From Cyclobacteriaceae bacterium (lineage in GTDB: Bacteria; Bacteroidota; Bacteroidia; Cytophagales; Cyclobacteriaceae): a DNA stretch of 44,937 bases. Where the stretch lies: contig JANXYC010000152.1 in assembly GCA_025350305.1 (NCBI GenBank), positions 1 through 44,937 on the forward strand, in the 5' to 3' direction. The stretch's first letter is position 1; each line of letters starts with the position of its first letter. Positions 8,701 to 17,700 of the stretch are shown here, piece after piece. A program made the translations under genes and the position numbers. The notes under the pieces were generated by a model that was given only the letters and a program-made list of their open reading frames with translations, ran no database searches and was not told the origin of the DNA.

Positions 8701-11700
8701 CTAAGATAGTTGCTTCATCGAAACTGAAATCACCATAAGTCTGTGCCGCTACCGGGTTAAACGGAGGAGTGGAGACTATATTCTCTAAGACCGGCAAAGT
8801 CTGAATGAGTGTTTGCCAGGCGGCACCATTTATTATTTGAGGCAGGCCCAAAGGGGTGAGTGGTACCGGTGTTGGGATAGTCGCAACGAGGCCAGAACCC
8901 AAAGTAATGGGATTTGTCTTCATCAAGTAGAACGCCGGCAGATTGTTGAAATCGAAATAACGTTTCTTAGAGGCGGGCGTACTAATTGGATTAACAATCA
9001 AGTTACTATTGACAAAGTTAGTGTTGACAATGCAATAGGGGCTACGATCAATCGCTGGAGTGAAAACTGGATACGGAGGAATTGTGTGGGGACCACCCGT
9101 GTTGGTCGTGATATTAATAGCCGTAGTATGATCATATACCGTGTATTGCACCGGATTCTGAGAGATGCAACCGTTATTGTCCGAATGTGTAATGGTAATA
9201 TTGAAGGGTACATCAGGTGTGACAGCCTGCAGGCTGAGAATATTTACGTTCACGCCAGGTCCGCTGAAGGAACTGGGACCAAAATCGCCAATAAGAGTGG
9301 TGTTGGCAGGAGTTAATTGTATCGTCAGGGGAGCAGTCGCCGGATCCAGGTCATCAGCATTGTCGGGTATGGTCGTGACCACATTCGCGATAGTATTGCC
9401 AAGCGATTTAGAGTAGCTGTTGTCGAAATTGATGGTCGGTGCATCGAAAGAACTAAGTGTTCCCATAGGGGTCGTGTCGGGGATTGCAGCCGTGAGGGCA
9501 GTTCCTCCCAGGCGGAACATTGGCCCGCTTGAAGACGTCGTGGCTAATATCCGCAGTCCTGAGATAATGATTTTGTCAAGACTACCGCCAGTTGAGTTTG
9601 TGAATTTTATAGTCAAGATACTATTTCCAAGGAAAGTGAGTGACCCGCCGCCAAAGTCGGAACCAATGAGAGTGAGATTGCCGTAAGTTGGTGCTCCCGC
9701 TGTACGAGATACATCAAACTGAAAACCTGCAGGTAAAACCATATTTAATGTTTGTACTCCCAAGCCACCGTTAAATTGGTTATTACTACCTTCTGAAATG
9801 ATGATGGGGGAATTCAGTATTTGGTAGCTGCTATTACAAATGCTTATGGAAGGTGCGTTTAATGTCACCAGTCCGCCTGCGGCGGCTGGTGTTACAAATG
9901 TCAGAGTTGGGCCAACTCCTCCTGCAACAAAACCGGAAGCAAAGTTCCCATAAGGACCTATTGAAGGAACAGGAGAAGGCAATGAATTATTTTCCGCATA
10001 CATCCATACATCATAGGTTGTGCTGGGACTCAATGAACCCAATATTGGATTAATGATTCCAAATTGGGAAATAGGGTTCGTTTGGTTAATGGCAAAGTTG
10101 CCCCTTGCAATGAAACCAGTATAAACTGTGCTGCCCTTAATTTGGTTATTCGTGGGTACGGCGGCAAGATGGCTCAACACCAGGAAATAAGCCAATCCTT
10201 GTTGATCGAATGTTCCGTTGACCGTTGCCCCCGTCAGGGAAGCGTTCGTAATCGAAGGATCACTTGGGGCGTTTGGTAAACTTGAGGTGTACAGCAACTT
10301 GGGAGGATTGGGGTTTGCCGTCTTAAAATAAAGCGTACCGGAGTAGGTAAATCCTTGAAATACATTGTTTGCCTGGTCCATGATCCCGGTCAGGCTAGAG
10401 AGATTTCCCTGTGCAATCGTGACATAATAAACATGATTTGGAACTAGGAAGGCCGGAGGGATATTGAAAACGATCGGTTGTGCCAGGGGAAAGAACGCGG
10501 CGTTTCCGGCATTGGGACTAGGAGTTCCGTAAGCGCCATTGGTGGCAGTTAAATTCACAAACCCACCCGTCTGATTGTCATACAGCCGTATGACGCCATC
10601 CAGTGTCCACACCGGCACGCTGAAGGTCAATGAAACGGTGGATTGATTGGGGTCTACATTTAATTGGCCTTTGGCAGGAAATGAACTCGTCAGGATTGGC
10701 GGAAAAATTGAAGCAAAGGTGTACGACTGCCCGAAGGTTGATGAAGAAGAACTCCCTTTAGAGGTAATAATATTGTTGTTGGTTGCAGAGCCGAACACAC
10801 CATCATCAACCACAGAAGGTTGTATCGGGGGTGTACTTCCGCTTGCTGTTGGATAGATATCCACCATCAGGAAATACGTCAATGTTGCATTTAAGGGATT
10901 GCTGAGATCCCTGGGGACACCGCCGCTGAAGTTAATCGTAAGAGATTGGGTGCCGGTGGTGAGCACGGCACCTATTGCAGGCAACGTCACGTCCGTTGAA
11001 GTCCCGCCAGAGAACGTAGTGCTCTGGGATTCAAAAATACGAGGATTTTTGAAAACAGTGTTGACAGGAACAGACACCGGGTTGCTGAAGGAGATCGTGA
11101 ATTTGTTCAGAAGGGGCTGGCTCGAGGGAGTGGTGACACTGTAAGGAGTGTTAATGGTGACGCCAAAAATTACTTTGTTTATTGAGTTTCCGGCAAGGTT
11201 GGTGGCGCTAATAACTCCGCCAGTGGCCAGGGATGTCGTGATGTGCATAACGTCGACATGACTGCATTTAACGGAGACATTGGTTAAACTTCCCACCACA
11301 TTGTTCATGTTGCTGGTAATCCCACTGGAAGTGACTGTGAAAGTACCATCGCCCACACTGCCGTATTGCATGTTGGTCAAGTCCAGGACCCCGTTTGCAA
11401 AAGCAAATGATCCGTTGATCGTTACTGCCGCACTAAGTGTAGCGGGACTATTGATATCAAGATCACGAATGCTAAACTGATCACGTGCCTCCACAACCCC
11501 TACGATTACCGGTTCGTTTATCCCGGCAAAGGGTGCAGGCTGAGTAGTGAAATCGAGTTTGGTTGCGAGCACGTTGACAGCGTTTACACCGGCAGGAGAA
11601 ATGAAGCCGGCATTCACTCCACCAACGGTCAAGCCGCCATTTACACCTGCAATACGATTGGGGCCGATAAAGAATTGAGATCCGACCGTTACCGAAGCTG

Positions 11701-14700
11701 CGATGATACTGATTTGAATCGGGTCTCTGTCTGTAACCTCCGGCGCTGTATTTCTAAAGCTTGCGCGGATGCTGAGGGTGGACAGGTTATCATCGGCTGC
11801 TGTTAGAAGAGTACTTCCTGTGTTAAATGTAAAATCACTGAAGGCAGTCCCTGCCGGGGAAGTCACCGCTATATCTGTGCCTGGTATTTCTATACCGTTG
11901 CCGTAGAGTGCGATTCGCCTTAAGTTGGATGGATTGGTGATCCGGAAGGTGACCGAATTCAAATTGGTAGAAGCGCCGTCATTGTCCTGGTCGGGAAGTA
12001 AATCACCGCTATCCGTGTTTGTGTACAAAGGTTTGCCAAGGTATTGAAAAGTCGCCCCCCGGCTCCCGTCCACCAGCAGGGTGCGTGCTATCTCCAGACT
12101 CGTTGCCGTACTTTGAATATTAACATTCTCCTGGCGATTAACATAGTCCAGCGTGGGTAAAAAAGTGAAGGTAGGATCAACGACAATCGATGATTCAAAT
12201 GAAGACTGAAGGGTGATGAGGGGAGAGGTTCCGCAAATGATACCGTTGGTTCCGCAGGTTGTACCTGGGCCTGGACCTGCCTTTACGGTAAGGGTCACAT
12301 TGTCACCGTTGGCGCCTGTTATATATTGGAAATTACTGGCAAAATTAAGAAGCCCTGCCGTTGCGCCCGAACCGAATTGGGTGGTGCCTGCAACAGGTCC
12401 ATTGCTCGTCGTTACCCCCGCCGTTGCAATCGTAAACGCGGCCACGGTAGATGCTGCGCCCGTGAAATTCAAGTCGCGATTATTATTTGCATCAATCGCT
12501 TCTACTGATATGCCGGGAAAATCAACATTCAGACTGGCAGAAGCAGTAGCACTCGGACTAAGGAATTTAAGGGAGGTAGCCACTACCGCAACAACATCTG
12601 CGGCCCCCGAATTATGGTTTTGGCCAGGAATAATCTTTGTACTGGGAGACGTAGTGGAAGGACTGAGCGTAACATTGGCAGCGAGCACTTCAAATCCAAA
12701 TGCAAGTCCGTCAATCGTAGCAGGCAGCCCTGGACCCAACACGCTCTTCAACCAGATTCTGAGTGTATAATTTTTTGTTGCCCCGTCACCCACAAGACCC
12801 AGGGTCGCTGTGGAGATGCCGTTGAAAGTAAGGTTCGTGGGGTTAAGGGTAGTAACAGGCAGAGAATTGGTGCCATCCGTCAGGACTGCGCCTGCAATCG
12901 CCTGCGTCCAATCGGCGATTGTATTGTTAGGAGACTTTTGAGTAATGACGATGTCGGTGATAAGGGTCGGGACACCGTCATCATTGGTGGCAATTGCACC
13001 CTGGTCATCGTTGACATTAAAATTAAACACAGGCACTCCGGTAGAGGCGTTCACGAGAGATGAGATGGTAGCAGGAGAAGCGGCGCCTGGGGTAATGGTC
13101 GTAGCGGTGCCGACCTGAACAACAAAAGCCGGGCTAATTGCTGCGGAGGGAGTTACGCTCGCTGCATTTACAGTGCTAGTCGCAATGGTAAGGGTAGCAG
13201 GACCACCGATGGCTGTAAACTGGAAATTATTTGGAAAGGTCAAAAGCCCTACTGACAGGGAATTTGCGAGCGGCGCATTAACCATCGCGCGGCCTCCGTT
13301 ATCGGTTACAGTGATCGTTGTAGAGTTGTAATTGAGGTCGCGGTTACCCCGGATATCAGTGGCTTCTACCACGGGAACAGATTGCTGGATAGAAATATCC
13401 TTACTGACCAGCGTGGGCGATCCAATGATGTTGGTGAATCTCAATTCAGTAGAGAGGACATCAATAGCATTTTTCGTGGCCCCTGAGTTTTGATTTTCAC
13501 CGGGGTTAATTTTACTACTGAACGGGTCCAGTGTAATGTTGGCCTTCAGTACTTCAAACACCAAATTTAAGTTGTCCACTGTGGAGGGAAGCGAGCCTCC
13601 CATGGCGGATTTTAATCGTATAAGGAGCCGATAATTCTTTGTGAAGTTATCGTTAATATATCCGAGCGCCCCAGGGACGAAGCTGATTCCTGAGAAGGTT
13701 AAGTTCGTTGAATTTACGGTACCTGGGAAAACAGGATTAATCCCATCGTACAAGTAAACATCAGAGATGGCCTGGGTCCAGTCGGCAATGGCATTGCCGG
13801 CTCCCTGGTTGATTACTATTTGAGAAATCCGGGTTGGGGACCCATCGCCACCAACACCATTGTCTTCCACAATATCAAAATCAAAGACCCCGTTATTAAT
13901 GACGTTGAGCGGTACGGTGTTATCGAGTAATGATGAAAAGGTAGCTGGCTCAACAAATGCGCCTGCATTGATTTTTGTGGTGTTGCTATATGTTACTGTG
14001 ACATTGCCGCTTGATCCGGTGATTCCACTGGTCACCGTTAGATTTCCATTATTGGCTGTTCCTGCCCCGGCATCGGTGTACTGGAAACCTGCAGGGAATG
14101 TATAAACTCCTCCATTCGGGCTGGGGTTATCGCTGGTAACCAGCGTGGATACATTCATAGGAAGTGTACCACTGTTTGTGATGGTCAATGTAGATACAAA
14201 ATTGAGGTCAGTATTTCCATTGGCATCTATTGCCCGCACGACGGGGGTGGTAGTAAGGTTAAGTAATACGAATGCGGTGGCTGGAGGCTGAACACCTCCA
14301 AACGTTGGGCTAAACGTCAGTTGAGTAGCAACTACGGCCGCCACGTTCTTGCCTGTGCCTGAGGAAAATGATGAGGCCCCCATTCGCGATGGCTGGGAAG
14401 GTGCCGTGAGATAAGTAAAACTTGTGCCATCGACCATGAAATCAAACGTCTGACCGTCCACATTCGCAGGGGCGGTGCCGGTGAATGTACTCTTCAGCCT
14501 TACGCGCAAGGTGTACTCCTTCAATTGGTTGTCATTCAATACGCCCATGGCAGTGTTGGGACTGGTGAGCAATCCTGAAAATGTAATGGTGTTGATACCG
14601 ATCGTTGTGGTGAGCACGGGGCTTCCGGGATTACTGGTAATGTCAACCAGCTCTGCTTCGGCAATTACATCACTCCAGTTTGAAACAGTGTTGAAGCCCC

Positions 14701-17700
14701 CCCCCTTGACAACCAGCTGAGTGAACCTTGTACGCGCATTGTCAAGACCCTGGGTGATTGGGGCCCCATCATCCTGCAGCGTGAAGGAAAGATTGACAAC
14801 GCCATAAGCAGATGCCAGCGATGATATTGTAGCCGGCGCTGCTGTTGATCCTGCAGCAATCGTGCCCGCAGAGGCGGTTGTTACCGTGGCAGTGGCAGAA
14901 GGCTGTGCCACCTGGAAGTAAATAATGTTGTCTGAACTGTTGTTCGAGGAAAGGGCATACGGGATAATGTCAAACGTATAGGTCTTGCCGGAAAGAAGTG
15001 TGTTAAAAGTATAGGTCAGCGTTCCTGCCAGAACATTAACGGCGCCGTTCCCGTCAGTAAAGACGAAATCGTCAGGAGTGGGTGTGCCATCAGTGGCAGT
15101 TACATAAGTTCCGTTGGTGTCGTCATCGAGCTGGCCCCGGGCGCGAATGAGGTAGTGGGTGGCGGTGGGAACAGGGACTGTCCAGGACAATTGTATGGAA
15201 TAATTATTCCCGCCGGGGACAGCGGAAAATGTGGAAACATGAGTCGTGGGTCTCGGAAGGACAATGGAGTAAGTTGCCCCGGCCCCGCCAGTGCTAAACG
15301 AAGTGACCGTAGGATTAGTAGCGATATCTCTTACGCTACCATTGCTCACGAAATCAAGTCGTGCCGTACCTGTAGTCCCGGGTGTAATGTTTGCAGCGAC
15401 GGTATATACACTGGGTCCGCCTGTGACGGAAGCAATTGTCCACGTTACCGATCCGCTGGGAGTAATTGCAAAGTCGGTAGGATCAACACCGGTTACGTTC
15501 TCAGAGAATGTTACCTGGTACTGTACTGGAGTGGTAATTGTTCCGTTCGTAGTTCCGATACCCGTGAGGGGTGTGGTCACGATTACAATTGAAGTCACAA
15601 AGGGGGGTACATTGTCAAAAGTGACGGCTGTATTGGTTATGGTGGTGGCAGTATTGCCGGCAAGGTCCTGAATATCAAAAATTACAGAATAGACTGTGGT
15701 ATTCACCAGAATGACGCTGGCCAGCGGAATGTTAGTATGAGGGCCTGCCGCAAGCTCTGCACCCGTTAGGAAATAATTGTGAGGTGACCCCCCATCAAGA
15801 GGTCCACTTGTTCTGATCCACGCAACTTTTGAACCTGCCACTGCTGAAGCGGCTTCTGATAAAGTGTAAGAAACGTTGGAACTGTTTACTAACGAAGTGC
15901 CGGACGGTGCTGTGGCGGAGATCACAGGAGCCACCGTATCGACAGTCAAAGAAGTAGCGCTTTGAATTCCCGTGGTTGTGTTTGCGGCATTGTCTGTAAT
16001 GATGGCCGTGAATTGAAGAGCGACTCCCTGAGCATACAATGCAATAGCGGTAATGTTTGCCGATGACAGTGAAAGTGTTTTTGTTGTGTTCCGGTCACCA
16101 ACAAGAATGGTGTAAGGCGCCCCGATGTTAGCAAAAACTCCCGAAGAGATTCTTGCCTGAAGTTGTATGGTACCGCCTACAACGGTGGGATCAAGCAACA
16201 GGATATCAACGGGTACCTGAACATTCACGCCTGTATTTGTGCTGTTCCAATAGTTGGCTACAACGGTGCCTCCTGTGGTGAGCACCGACCCGGCAGTAAA
16301 AGCTGCAGGGGGAGTAATATCATAACCAACAATGGTATTGGTAACGTTAGCCGCTGGATTTCCGGCCAGATCCACCACATCAAAGCTGACGGAATAAGTA
16401 ACGCCATCAACAAGGGTGACGCTGGCCAGAGGAATATTGGTATGAACACCCGTTGCAAGTTCCGCGCCCGTTGTCAGAAAGTACGTGTGAGGTGACCCAA
16501 GATCAGCCGGGAGAGGTGCGCCGGTTTTGAGCCAGGTGATTTTAGAACCTGCCCCTGCCGCAATAGCTTCCGATAAAGTATAAGAAACATTGGAACTGTT
16601 TACGAACGAACTGCTGGCCGGTGCTGTGGCGGAGATCACGGGAGCTACCGTATCGACAGTCAGTGAAGTAGCGCTCTGAATACCTAGGGTGAAGTTTCCT
16701 GCATTGTCTGTAATGATGGCCCTGAATTGGAGCGAGACTCCCTGAGCATACAATGCGATAGCGGTAATGTTTGCCGCTACCAGCGAAAGTGTTTTTGTTG
16801 TGTTCCTGTCGCCGACAAGAATGGTATAAGACGCCCCGACGATGTTGGCAAAAACTCCGGAAGAGATTCGTGCCTGCAGTTGTATGGTACCCCCTACCAC
16901 GGTGGGATCCAGCATGCCGATGTCAACGGGCACCTGAATGTTTACTCCTCCTATATTTGTACCGTTCCAATAATTGGCTAGAACGGTACCACCAGAGGTG
17001 ATAACTGAACCAACCGTAAAAGCAGCAGGGGGAGAAATATCATAAGCAACGATGGTATTGGTAACGGTAACCGCTGGATTTCCGGCTAGGTCCACCGCAT
17101 CAAAACTGACGGAATAAGTAACGGCATCGACAAGGGTAACGCTCGCCAGTGGAATATTAGGGTGAGCGCCAACTACAAGTTCCGCGCCCGTCAGCAGGTA
17201 CGTGTGAGGCGATAGGCCATCGTTAGGGGGCCCAATGGAGGTTTGGATCCAGGTGATTTTAGAACCTGCCTGCGCCGAAATGTTTTCTGATAAAGTGTAA
17301 GAAACATTGGAACTGCTTACGAACGCGCTGGACACGGGAGCCGTCGACGAAAATACCGGAGCAATATTGTCAATCGTGTAGGAAGTTCTCCCGGTGGCGG
17401 CAGTGTTTGCGTTCCCTGCCAGGTCTGTCGCAGCAATAGATACAGCTACAGGACCGTCATTTCCTGCGGGGACGTTCCATACATAAGTCCAGACAAGCGG
17501 ACTTGTCATCGTCATATTGACGTTAGTGATAAGGCCTCCAATCGAGATAGTTGGAATTGTTGCTGACAAACCGATTGCTTCTGTGAACGTTGCGGTAATA
17601 GTTACGTTGTCAACATCACGAACAATGGCATCGGTCTGGTCGTCAGTCAATACAACGGTTGGGGGTGTAGAGTCAAATGTGACGACGGTGCTGGTAACGG

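Noticed and set aside
12213-12770. Plus-strand open frame of 185 codons opposite the giant gene
   Set aside because: It lies entirely antisense to a continuous 4838-codon gene; composition reflects the reverse complement of Ser/Thr/Gly/Ala-rich repeats and no family is recognised.
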